Assembly: GCA_026394835.1 (NCBI GenBank)
Contig: JAPLZW010000040.1
Coordinates: 1-5,245 of the forward strand
DNA: 5,245 bases
Direction of reading: 5' to 3'
Origin: Candidatus Wolfebacteria bacterium
GTDB lineage: Bacteria; Patescibacteriota; Minisyncoccia; UBA6257; UBA9933
This document shows positions 1-5,245 of this stretch, in pieces (position 1 is the stretch's first letter; the number at the start of each line of letters is the position of its first letter). Below the pieces are notes generated by a model. That model saw nothing but the letters and a program-made list of their open reading frames with translations, was not told the origin of the DNA and made no database searches. A program made the translations under genes and the position numbers.

Positions 1-5
1 CTCCT
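1..5 (-). promoter_or_regulatory. Possible ribosome binding site for the next gene of the sigma operon
   Basis: The reverse strand reads AGGAG here, overlapping the end of the small membrane-protein gene (its TAG stop is at 6-4). This is the best Shine-Dalgarno match in the window. It sits where a translationally linked downstream gene on the minus strand would need it, so the sigma/membrane-protein operon probably continues beyond the window. The start codon lies outside the window and cannot be checked. Confidence 0.35.
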
Positions 6-381
6 AATCCTTTCTAAGGCTTTTTAATTTATCAAACTGGCGATATATACAGGCAAGATAAAAAACCGCTATCAGATTTATTAAGAAAATCACCGTTCCC
101 AATATGGGGAAAAAGTCCTCAAAGCTTTCCAGAAAAATGCCGAAAAAATCCGGAGTGAAAGAAAAACCCTCGAACAATGCCCGGAATATCGGTCCGGTGC
201 TCAAATCCAGCAGATTGGTCCAGAGATGCCAGCCGGTGAAAAATAATCCGATAACAAGAACTGTTTCCACTGTTAAAAATTCCCTTCTCGTTTTCAAAAA
301 AAACAGTCTTTTCAGGATATGCCCGTGGAGACTCGGAGGAAATTCCGGCTCATTATTCATTTTTACCCCGAAATCATTCAT
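4..381 (-). CDS. Small two-helix membrane protein, candidate anti-sigma factor
   Basis: This 125-residue protein follows the ECF sigma gene directly: its ATG overlaps the sigma stop by 8 nt (ATGAATGA), which implies translational coupling. A second ATG at 360, giving a protein 7 residues shorter, is equally possible and has a weak GGGG five bases upstream. The protein has a short basic N-terminal part (about 1-35, with PPSLHGHILKRL), a hydrophobic helix at about 36-58, a Phe-rich amphipathic stretch at about 62-90, a second hydrophobic helix at about 92-113, and a basic tail (RQFDKLKSLRKD). The positive-inside rule puts both ends in the cytoplasm. There is no signal peptide and no HxxxCxxC zinc motif typical of ZAS anti-sigma factors. 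In ECF operons the gene directly downstream is commonly the anti-sigma factor, usually membrane bound; that role is inferred from position, not from a recognised domain. It could instead be an unrelated sigma-linked membrane protein. That the gene is real is fairly certain; its function is not. Confidence 0.7.
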   Translation of the reverse strand: MNDFGVKMNNEPEFPPSLHGHILKRLFFLKTRREFLTVETVLVIGLFFTGWHLWTNLLDLSTGPIFRALFEGFSFTPDFFGIFLESFEDFFPILGTVIFLINLIAVFYLACIYRQFDKLKSLRKD

Positions 382-934
382 GTTTTTCGAGAATCTTTTT
401 TAAAGCGGCCTTTGCTCTTCTTAGGTTGGTTTTAACGGTATTGATGGGAATATTCAGGGCTTTGGCAATCTCTTTATAGCCTAAATCTTCCCGGTAAAAA
501 AGATGGAGAATTTTTTTGTGAGCGGGTTTTACTTCACGAAGGGCGTCATCCACCAGTTTCTTTTTCTCTGCCCTATCATACGGATTATTATCTTCTATTG
601 TTTCAAGTTCTTCAAGCTCGGCGATCTCTTCGTTAAGTTCAAGAATCATCGGCGCGCTCTTTTTCCGCCTTAACCAGTCATACACCGTATTGGTCGCTAT
701 TTTATACAACCAGCCCTTAAAACTTTTCTCCGTATCAATATTCCCGATATTTTTGTAAAGTTTTACGAAAGTTTCTTGCGTCAAATCTTCGGCATCATAT
801 TTTTGGTTTACGAACCCGTAAATATGAGCGTATATTCTTTTCTCGTACAAGAAAAGGAGCTGTTCAAAAGCCCTCAAATCCCCTTTTTTGGCGGCGGCGA
901 TCACTTCTTTTTCGTCGTCAAGATCAAAAGACAT
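374..934 (-). CDS. ECF-type RNA polymerase sigma factor (sigma-70 family, RpoE-like)
   Basis: This 186-residue protein has the usual ECF two-domain build and length. Region 2 spans about residues 20-91: the core-binding helix contains YDAEDLTQETFVKLYKNI, followed by the -10-reading segment FKGWLYKIATNTVYDWLRRKK. An acidic Glu-rich linker covers about 96-120. Region 4 spans about 124-183, with the helix-turn-helix LGYKEIAKALNIPINTVKTN and a basic helix LRRAKAALKKIL that should read the -35 element. There is no sigma-1 or sigma-3 domain. The role is to direct core RNA polymerase to a specific promoter set, normally held inactive by a partner protein. The overlapping downstream membrane protein is the natural candidate. 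The ATG at 934 is the first start in frame and directly precedes the acidic N-terminus typical of this family; no Shine-Dalgarno is visible. The gene is divergent from metG. The signal sensed and the regulon cannot be told from this window. Confidence 0.95.
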   Translation of the reverse strand: MSFDLDDEKEVIAAAKKGDLRAFEQLLFLYEKRIYAHIYGFVNQKYDAEDLTQETFVKLYKNIGNIDTEKSFKGWLYKIATNTVYDWLRRKKSAPMILELNEEIAELEELETIEDNNPYDRAEKKKLVDDALREVKPAHKKILHLFYREDLGYKEIAKALNIPINTVKTNLRRAKAALKKILEKHE

Positions 935-947
935 ATAGTTAGTTATT

Positions 948-975
948 ATTCTAAGTGAAATTGCCAGTAAATCAA
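948..975 (-). promoter_or_regulatory. Candidate promoter of the sigma-factor operon
   Basis: On the minus strand TTGATT (975-970) and TAGAAT (953-948) are separated by 16 nt, resembling a housekeeping -35/-10 pair. The -10 ends 13 nt before the sigma ATG, so the 5' leader would be only a few bases, which fits the lack of a Shine-Dalgarno. ECF operons are often autoregulated by other -35/-10 motifs, and in AT-rich DNA such matches arise by chance. A small inverted repeat (ATCAA, four T, TTGAT; 971-984) overlaps the -35. This is sequence match only. Confidence 0.3.
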
Positions 976-993
976 TTTTTTGATAGAGTAATG

Positions 994-2280
994 ATGGTGA
1001 ATAAATTCTACATCACAACCGCAATAGACTATATTAACGACACCATTCATATTGGTCACGCTTTTCAAAAGCTTGTTGCCGATGTTTTGGCGCGATATCA
1101 GCGTATAAAACTCGGCAGAGAAAATGTTTTTTTTCTGACCGGCACCGACGAATATGGCCAAAAAGCGGAAAAAGCCGCGAAGGAAGCCAAACTCCTTCCC
1201 AAAGAATTTGCCGATAAAATTTCCGATTCCGACAAAAAAGAACAAGATTCCTTAAATATTTCCTATGATCGTTTTATAAGGACTACGGATCCTGACCATA
1301 CTGGCGTAGTCCAAGAAATTTGGCGCAGGATAGACAAAGCCGGCGATATTTACCTTGGAGAATATACCGGTCTTTATTGTGAAGGATGCGAAGCTTATTA
1401 TACCCAAGAAGATTTAATTGATGGTCACTGTCCTTTCCACCCCACTCTTCAAATTAAACAAATCGCGGAAAAAAATTATTTTTTTAAATGGTCAAAGTAT
1501 CGTGATTTTTTGATTAACCACATTAAATCTAATCCCAAGTTTATTATTCCGGAAAACAGAAAGAATGAGATGATAGAGTTTGCAAAAAAAATCAAAGACA
1601 TCCCGATTTCCAGGTCAAATTTCAAATGGGGAATTCCCGTACCGAACGATCCCGAACAAGTTATATATGTTTGGTTTGACGCTTTAACAAATTACCTTAC
1701 GGGAGTTAATTTCCTGGAAGACTCCAAAAAATTCAATAAATTCTGGCCGGCTGATATTCATATATTGGGCAAAGATAACGCGCGCTGGCATGCTCTGCTT
1801 TGGCCGGCAATGCTCAATTCCGCCGGAATAAAACTGCCCAAAACAATTCTTGTTAACGGTTTTTTAAGCTTAAATGGGCAAAAAATCAGCAAGTCCATAG
1901 GTAATGTAATCCGTCCTTCAGATTGGGTTAATGAATTCGGCGTTGACGCGGTAAGATATTATTTAATCGGGCATACCAACATAACGGAAGACAGCGACAT
2001 ATCAAGGGATAAACTGATAATGGCTTACAACTCAGACCTCGCTAACGGCTTAGGGAATTTATTTGAACGCGTTCTTACAATAATCTTGGATCATGGCATT
2101 AACATTGGCACACAAAGAGAAACCGAAATTTCAAAAAAAGCCGGAGTAATCCAAAAACAATACGATGGCTATTTTAATCAATATAATCCCTCTGAAGCGC
2201 TACGAACTATTTTTACCTTCATGAAAGATCTAGACCGATATATAAACGATGTGAAGCCTTTGACTCAAGATTTTTGGTAG
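994..2280 (+). CDS. metG: Methionyl-tRNA synthetase, truncated in the anticodon-binding domain
   Basis: This class I synthetase charges tRNA(Met) with methionine in the cytoplasm, for both initiation and elongation. Numbered from the ATG at 994, the Rossmann catalytic core opens with KFYITTAIDYIND and the HIGH motif (19-22). The zinc-binding knuckle in the connective peptide has CEGC (129-132) and CPFH (146-149), a CxxC/CxxH version. WFDALTNYLTG is the conserved strand before the second half, and KISKS (297-301) is the KMSKS loop. The start at 994 gives the usual MetRS N-terminus; an ATG at 991 or a GTG at 955 would add non-conserved residues. No strong Shine-Dalgarno is seen. The protein ends at residue 428 with KPLTQDFW, only part way into the helical anticodon-binding domain, whereas MetRS cores usually exceed about 480-500 residues. 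The family tail lies just downstream in another frame (2264-2380). So the identity is certain, but this copy looks broken or misassembled at its 3' end. It is divergent from the sigma operon. Confidence 0.93.
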   Translation: MVNKFYITTAIDYINDTIHIGHAFQKLVADVLARYQRIKLGRENVFFLTGTDEYGQKAEKAAKEAKLLPKEFADKISDSDKKEQDSLNISYDRFIRTTDPDHTGVVQEIWRRIDKAGDIYLGEYTGLYCEGCEAYYTQEDLIDGHCPFHPTLQIKQIAEKNYFFKWSKYRDFLINHIKSNPKFIIPENRKNEMIEFAKKIKDIPISRSNFKWGIPVPNDPEQVIYVWFDALTNYLTGVNFLEDSKKFNKFWPADIHILGKDNARWHALLWPAMLNSAGIKLPKTILVNGFLSLNGQKISKSIGNVIRPSDWVNEFGVDAVRYYLIGHTNITEDSDISRDKLIMAYNSDLANGLGNLFERVLTIILDHGINIGTQRETEISKKAGVIQKQYDGYFNQYNPSEALRTIFTFMKDLDRYINDVKPLTQDFW

Positions 2281-2380
2281 CAAGCGGACCGCAAAACGCG
2301 CTCAATTATATATTGAGGGGATAAAAAGTGGAAAAATCTCCAAAGGAGAAAAGCTGGGCCTTTTTCCGAGAATTAATTAA
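2264..2380 (+). pseudogene. metG: Out-of-frame remnant of the MetRS C-terminal tail
   Basis: In the reading frame one base ahead of metG, positions 2264-2377 are open and encode a peptide that begins LKIFGSKR and finishes GKISKGEKLGLFPRIN before TAA (2378-2380). The ending (Gly, basic residues, Lys-Gly-Glu, then LFPRI) is the standard end of the MetRS core. It has no start codon of its own and sits where the end of metG should be. The frame-1 protein stops at 2278-2280, and this frame is closed upstream by TGA at 2261-2263, so the two open frames overlap by only about 14 nt. The conserved helices normally lying between the KPW motif and this tail, roughly 50 residues, are absent in all three frames of the interval. 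The tail is therefore best read as a remnant left by an internal deletion plus frame change, or as an assembly artefact. The first residues (LKIFGS) could be the end of the lost 'PETAEKI' helix, but that is a guess. Confidence 0.75.
2301..2317. repeat. Short perfect inverted repeat inside the disrupted metG 3' end
   Basis: CTCAAT (2301-2306) and ATTGAG (2312-2317) form a perfect 6-bp stem around a 5-nt TATAT loop. A second, 9-nt odd palindrome, GCGGACCGC, lies just upstream at 2284-2292. Neither is followed by a T-run, so they are not convincing terminators. They lie within about 50 nt of the point where the metG frame breaks, so slippage or a sequencing/assembly problem at secondary structure is conceivable. 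Confidence 0.35.
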
Positions 2381-3066
2381 ATTTGGGGGGATTCACTCTC
2401 TTTTGCCTCTCTTTCCTTACGAACCTTTCTTGAAATATCAAGAGCTTTTTGAGTGACTCCAGCGGTTTTTTGGATCAAAACTTCACTATTCACAGGAGCT
2501 CCCGCCGTATTAAAATTAATGTCTATGGATTTTATCCTGCTTATTATTTTGTTTCTTGCCTGAGCTTCGGTCACTATCATAAGCCAATCTTTGGGGGGGA
2601 AATTTTCTATTTCCGAAAGAGAGGGCACAATCCCCGGATTTACATAAACCCAGTCGGAAAACGGGCGAAACTGCATTCCTGTCTTTTTATCGATAAACGC
2701 CGGCATAACGCAAGAAGCCGCCTCTCTTAAGCCGTAGATTTCAGGCACATCCATTAAAGCTTTTTTGAATCCGGATTTTTCGTCATTTGGGTCCAAATTA
2801 ACCAAAGGTATAATTTTTCTAATCACAGAATCCACCCATTGCTGTTCTTTATCATCCGCAGCCTTCATTTTTATATCCTCCAAAGCCGCCATAAGCTCAA
2901 CCATTGTCTTGGCTTCGGAAATAAGTTTTTCTTTTTCGGCTTCCGGTATTTTTTCCAGTTGCGGTTGAGCAACCGCCCTCTCTTCCCTAAGCCGGATTTC
3001 TTGACCGGTATTGATTCTTTCCGCCTCTGCTTTCAAAATTTGTTCAAGATTTTCTCCTTCACTCAT
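2377..3066 (-). CDS. Hypothetical charged soluble protein, function unknown
   Basis: I do not recognise this 229-residue protein. It has no signal peptide and no membrane helix, so it is probably cytoplasmic. The first ~75 residues are Glu/Lys-rich and look helical or coiled-coil (for example AEAERINTGQEIRLREER and EKEKLISEAKTMVELMAALE). The middle (about 78-180) looks like a folded globular part, with WVDSVIRKIIPLVN, an AASCVMPAF segment, a Trp/Tyr/Pro-rich stretch FRPFSDWVYVNPGIVPSLSE, and PPKDWLMIVTEAQARNKI. It has a single Cys (119) and no visible catalytic motif. The C-terminus (about 200-223) is a basic helix followed by an acidic tail ending in Ile. The ATG at 3066 is preceded by a modest AAGG ten bases upstream. 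The stop codon TAA (2379-2377) lies in a TTAATTAA shared with the stop of the out-of-frame metG tail. Its nearest neighbours run in the opposite direction, so it appears monocistronic. Confidence refers to it being a real gene. Confidence 0.75.
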   Translation of the reverse strand: MSEGENLEQILKAEAERINTGQEIRLREERAVAQPQLEKIPEAEKEKLISEAKTMVELMAALEDIKMKAADDKEQQWVDSVIRKIIPLVNLDPNDEKSGFKKALMDVPEIYGLREAASCVMPAFIDKKTGMQFRPFSDWVYVNPGIVPSLSEIENFPPKDWLMIVTEAQARNKIISRIKSIDINFNTAGAPVNSEVLIQKTAGVTQKALDISRKVRKEREAKESESPQI

Positions 3067-3075
3067 ATTATATCT

Positions 3076-3104
3076 ACCTTACTTTAAAAACGACCCCTTG
3101 TCAA
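3076..3104 (-). promoter_or_regulatory. Candidate promoter for the hypothetical protein at 2377-3066
   Basis: On the minus strand there is a perfect TTGACA (3104-3099), a 17-nt spacer, and TAAGGT (3081-3076), which keeps the three most conserved -10 bases (T1, A2, T6). The hexamer ends 9 nt before the ATG at 3066, so a transcript would start almost at the start codon. The same TAAGGT includes the AAGG that could act as a weak Shine-Dalgarno, and both readings cannot hold for one transcript. The perfect -35 with ideal spacing makes this the strongest promoter match in the window. Confidence 0.45.
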
Positions 3105-3151
3105 AAACAGAAATTAAAACATTTCAACAGGTCTTTTTCTTGGAAATAGAT

Positions 3152-3157
3152 TATACT
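3152..3157 (+). promoter_or_regulatory. Candidate -10 element of the antiporter gene
   Basis: TATACT (five of six matches to TATAAT) ends 10 nt before the antiporter ATG at 3168. No good -35 lies 16-18 nt upstream and no TGn extension is present, so support is limited. There is no Shine-Dalgarno between it and the ATG (the interval reads GATTATTAAG), so if it is used the mRNA would be nearly leaderless. Confidence 0.25.
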
Positions 3158-3167
3158 GATTATTAAG

Positions 3168-4844
3168 ATGTATTCCGGTATTTTTAATCTGGCTATAATA
3201 ATTTCCCTGGCCGCGATTTTGGGGATTCTGGCGAAAATCCTGAAACAGCCGGCGATATTGGCTTATATCGCGAGCGGAATTCTTATTGGGATATTCGGAA
3301 ACTTTCACCTTATAGACAAAGAAATATTCGGCACTTTTTCCGACCTGGGAATAATGTTCCTGCTTTTTATGATTGGACTCGAAATCAACTTCGGGTCATT
3401 AAAGCTCGTCGGCAGGACATCAATGGTTGTCGGAACCTGCCAGATAGCGATAACTTCCATCATGGGGTTTCTTCTCGCCCTCACCTTCCATTTTGGATAC
3501 CTCCAATCCGCATACATTGCGATCGCGCTCACTTTTTCCAGCACAATTATCGCCGTAAAACTCCTTTCCGAGAAAAAGGACCTGAACAGCCTTTATGGAA
3601 AAATCAGCATCGGATTCCTTTTGGCTCAGGATTTTTTGGCGATCCTTATTCTTATTTTCTTGGCCGGAATGCAGAATGGCAAAAATTTATCATTTGAAGA
3701 TATTATAGTCACATCGATTAAAGGCCTGATCCTCTTCGGTTTGACGCTGTTTCTCGGAAGAAAAATACTGCCGTCCGTATTCGATAAAATCGCCAGGTCC
3801 CAGGAACTGCTGTTTGTCGCGAGTTTGGCATGGTGCCTGGGCGTGGCAAGCATTGTGGCGAAAACCGGATTTTCCATTGAAATCGGCGGCTTTCTCGCGG
3901 GACTATCTCTCGCCAACACTTCCGAATCCCTCCAGATAGCATCCAAAGTAAAACCGTTAAGAGATTTTTTTGTGCTTATGTTTTTTGTAATACTGGGGTC
4001 ATCCCTCGCTTCTTTCAATTTTTCCGGAATAATAATCCCTATAATTATTTTCTCCCTGTTCGTTTTAATAGGTAAACCGCTGATTATAATGGCTATTATG
4101 GGATTCCTGGGTTACAAGAAAAGAATCGGTTTTCTTTCCGGGGTAACGGTGGCTCAGATTTCTGAATTCAGTTTGGTTTTGGCTGTCGCCGGAGTGAAAC
4201 TTGGACATCTGGCCGATAAAGAAGCATCCCTTATAACATCTATCGCAATCATAACCATCACACTCTCCGGATATCTCATCACTCACAACGAAGAATTATA
4301 TCGCCGCATGGGAAAATATCTTTCTATTTTTGAAAAACGGGCGAGAAAAAATACTCCATGGAAAGAAGATATATTCGATAAACCGATCATTCTCATAGGT
4401 TCACACAGGGTTGGGCAAAATATCGCCGCGAACCTTCTGAAAGAAGACCTTCTTGTGATAGATTTTGATCCGGATATCGTCAGCCGTTTGAGACGCGAAG
4501 GTTATACCGCTCTTTTTGGAGATGTGGCCGACGCGGAAGTTTTTGAAAAAGCCAATATAGAAAAAGCAAGGCTTGTTATTTCAACCAGCCCTCAGGTTGA
4601 AGATAATCTCCGCTTGATGAAAGAAATAGAAAGCTTGGGAGAAAATAAGCCCAAAATAATCGTAAGAGCGGAGAATGAAGAAGATGCCCGCCTGTTTTAT
4701 AAGGAAGGCGCCGACTACGTAATCGTACCCCACCTTACGTCGGGGCAATATCTCGGGAAAAGCGTGTCAATAGACCCGGAGCTTAAAATTCTTGAGCGGC
4801 TTAAAAGATCCGACCTGAAAGCCATGGAGAATCACGAAAAATAA
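3168..4844 (+). CDS. CPA2-family monovalent cation:proton antiporter with C-terminal TrkA-N (RCK) domain, KefB/KefC-like
   Basis: This 558-residue inner-membrane transporter probably exchanges K+ or Na+ for H+. Residues from about 5 to 375 form a run of hydrophobic helices typical of the Na+/H+ exchanger fold. They include the N-terminal KQPAILAYIASGILIG, the LGIMFLLFMIGLEI helix, the paired Gln-Asp (Q154-D155, in GFLLAQDFLAI) found in Kef-type antiporters at the ion site, and the IEIGGFLAGLSLANTSES segment. After a basic linker, a TrkA-N Rossmann domain runs from about 405 to 520. It begins IILIGSHRVGQNIA and has the nucleotide ribose-binding acid at VIDFDPD (D432), GDVAD, and ARLVISTSP. The glycine motif is G-S-H-R-V-G (411-416), with His in place of the usual middle Gly. 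No TrkA-C domain follows; a charged tail of about 35 residues ends the protein. No KefF/KefG-type partner is next to it, and glutathione gating is not indicated, so I give no gene symbol. Substrate is unknown. It converges on ftsX. Confidence 0.9.
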   Translation: MYSGIFNLAIIISLAAILGILAKILKQPAILAYIASGILIGIFGNFHLIDKEIFGTFSDLGIMFLLFMIGLEINFGSLKLVGRTSMVVGTCQIAITSIMGFLLALTFHFGYLQSAYIAIALTFSSTIIAVKLLSEKKDLNSLYGKISIGFLLAQDFLAILILIFLAGMQNGKNLSFEDIIVTSIKGLILFGLTLFLGRKILPSVFDKIARSQELLFVASLAWCLGVASIVAKTGFSIEIGGFLAGLSLANTSESLQIASKVKPLRDFFVLMFFVILGSSLASFNFSGIIIPIIIFSLFVLIGKPLIIMAIMGFLGYKKRIGFLSGVTVAQISEFSLVLAVAGVKLGHLADKEASLITSIAIITITLSGYLITHNEELYRRMGKYLSIFEKRARKNTPWKEDIFDKPIILIGSHRVGQNIAANLLKEDLLVIDFDPDIVSRLRREGYTALFGDVADAEVFEKANIEKARLVISTSPQVEDNLRLMKEIESLGENKPKIIVRAENEEDARLFYKEGADYVIVPHLTSGQYLGKSVSIDPELKILERLKRSDLKAMENHEK

Positions 4845-4847
4845 TTC

Positions 4848-5245
4848 CTATATCCGCAAATATTTTCTTACGGCAATAAAAGAAGATATTGACCCCAAGA
4901 CCACTCCGAAAAGCAATTGGTAGCCGAAAATCGAAAAAATATTACCCGTAAAATAAGGCCATAAATTCATTTCCTGGATGAATATTTTTATATAAGGCGA
5001 AAGAAAATAGGTAACCGGAGCTATTAAGATAAGGCTTATGATAGCGCCGATAATGCCGTAAATTATTCCCTCAACGATATAGGGATTCCTGATGAAAGAA
5101 TTGGAAGCTCCGACAAGCCGCATTATTTCTATTTCTTCACGGCTCGAATAAATCGCGAGGCGGATCGTGTTAAAGGTGACAAGTATCGCCACGGCGGAAA
5201 GGCAAATAATCATAATTAAAGCTCCCTTCTCCGCGGTATCTATAA
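4848..5245 (-). CDS. ftsX: Cell-division protein FtsX, C-terminal part (5' end beyond the window)
   Basis: FtsX is the membrane subunit of the FtsE-FtsX ABC-type complex, which couples the divisome to peptidoglycan hydrolases outside the cell. About 131 residues are visible, and the frame stays open to the window edge, so the Met at 5213 is internal. The visible part starts in front of a membrane helix (IICLSAVAILVTFNTIRLAIY). It continues with the conserved cytoplasmic segment SREEIEIMRLVGASNSFIR and NPYIVEG, which matches the IRxPFxxEG region of FtsX, then a Gly-rich helix (GIIYGIIGAIISLILIAPVT), a loop (LNLWPYF-like), and a final helix (LFGVVLGSISSFIAV). The protein ends at the basic RKYLRI with a TAG stop. 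This corresponds to the last three of the four usual helices. The ftsE gene and the extracellular domain would lie to the right, outside the window. The stop is 3 nt from the antiporter stop, with no room for a separate terminator. Confidence 0.92.
   Translation of the reverse strand, partial: IDTAEKGALIMIICLSAVAILVTFNTIRLAIYSSREEIEIMRLVGASNSFIRNPYIVEGIIYGIIGAIISLILIAPVTYFLSPYIKIFIQEMNLWPYFTGNIFSIFGYQLLFGVVLGSISSFIAVRKYLRI

Noticed and set aside
955..993. GTG at 955 as the metG start, giving 13 extra residues
   Set aside because: The added residues (MKLPVNQFFDRVM) do not resemble any MetRS N-terminus, and no Shine-Dalgarno precedes the GTG. The normal family start KFYITTAIDY fits the ATG at 994 (or 991).
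946..1245. Minus-strand open frame opposite the metG 5' end
   Set aside because: It is a Phe/Gly-rich mirror of Lys/Pro codons in the conserved MetRS N-terminal domain; it has no start signal or family resemblance.
2262..2324. Programmed -1 frameshift at the T5 run (2271-2275) extending metG
   Set aside because: The -1 frame adds only FLVASGPQNALNYILRG-like residues before TAA at 2322-2324, which do not match MetRS. The +1 frame carries the real tail but still lacks about 50 residues, so recoding does not explain the gap.
2281..2376. Intrinsic terminator after metG
   Set aside because: The only hairpins are 4-6 bp and are not followed by a T-run; the T5 in GGGCCTTTTTCCG belongs to the coding tail (GLFPRI).
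3626..4018. Minus-strand open frames within the antiporter gene
   Set aside because: They lie wholly opposite strongly conserved transmembrane codons and have no credible start or domain.
4845..4847. Regulatory site between the antiporter and ftsX
   Set aside because: The convergent genes are separated by only 3 nt and no significant hairpin is visible around them.
1..5245. Mobile element, toxin-antitoxin, CRISPR or defence island
   Set aside because: No transposase, integrase, direct-repeat array, Cas or toxin motifs were found. The neighbours are housekeeping or ordinary regulatory genes.

Overview
The window is a compact, AT-rich bacterial segment with short or absent intergenic gaps. 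The gene set is an ECF sigma factor with a small membrane partner, a methionyl-tRNA synthetase, an orphan soluble protein, a CPA2-type cation/proton antiporter with an NAD-binding domain, and the end of ftsX. The style (very tight packing, few Shine-Dalgarno sites, a lineage-restricted small protein) suggests an uncultivated small-genome bacterium, with Patescibacteria/CPR (Parcubacteria-like) my best guess. This is inference from style, not from a marker gene. The sigma gene ends in TGA and the other genes use TAA or TAG, so the standard bacterial code fits and TGA is not recoded.

Layout. (1) Positions 1-934, minus strand: an operon of an ECF sigma factor followed, with an 8-nt overlap, by a two-helix membrane protein that is a candidate anti-sigma factor. 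An AGGAG at the window edge suggests that the operon continues to the left. (2) Positions 935-993: a short divergent intergenic region. (3) Positions 994-2280, plus strand: metG with an intact catalytic half that stops abruptly in the anticodon-binding domain. A recognisable MetRS C-terminal tail (ending LFPRIN) follows in another frame at about 2264-2380. About 50 codons of the expected helix bundle are missing between them. (4) Positions 2377-3066, minus strand: a charged soluble protein of unknown function whose stop overlaps the out-of-frame metG tail. (5) Positions 3067-3167: a divergent promoter region. (6) Positions 3168-4844, plus strand: a CPA2 antiporter with a C-terminal TrkA-N domain. 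(7) Positions 4848-5245, minus strand: the C-terminal part of FtsX, cut by the window edge and convergent with the antiporter across a 3-nt gap.

The genes do not form a single pathway. They are stress-type transcription control (sigma plus membrane partner), translation (metG), ion homeostasis (antiporter) and cell division (ftsX). I see no tRNA, rRNA, CRISPR array or mobile element. The most notable item is the damaged 3' end of metG, a normally essential gene. It is either a real deletion-plus-frameshift or an assembly defect. I see no convincing new multi-gene system here.
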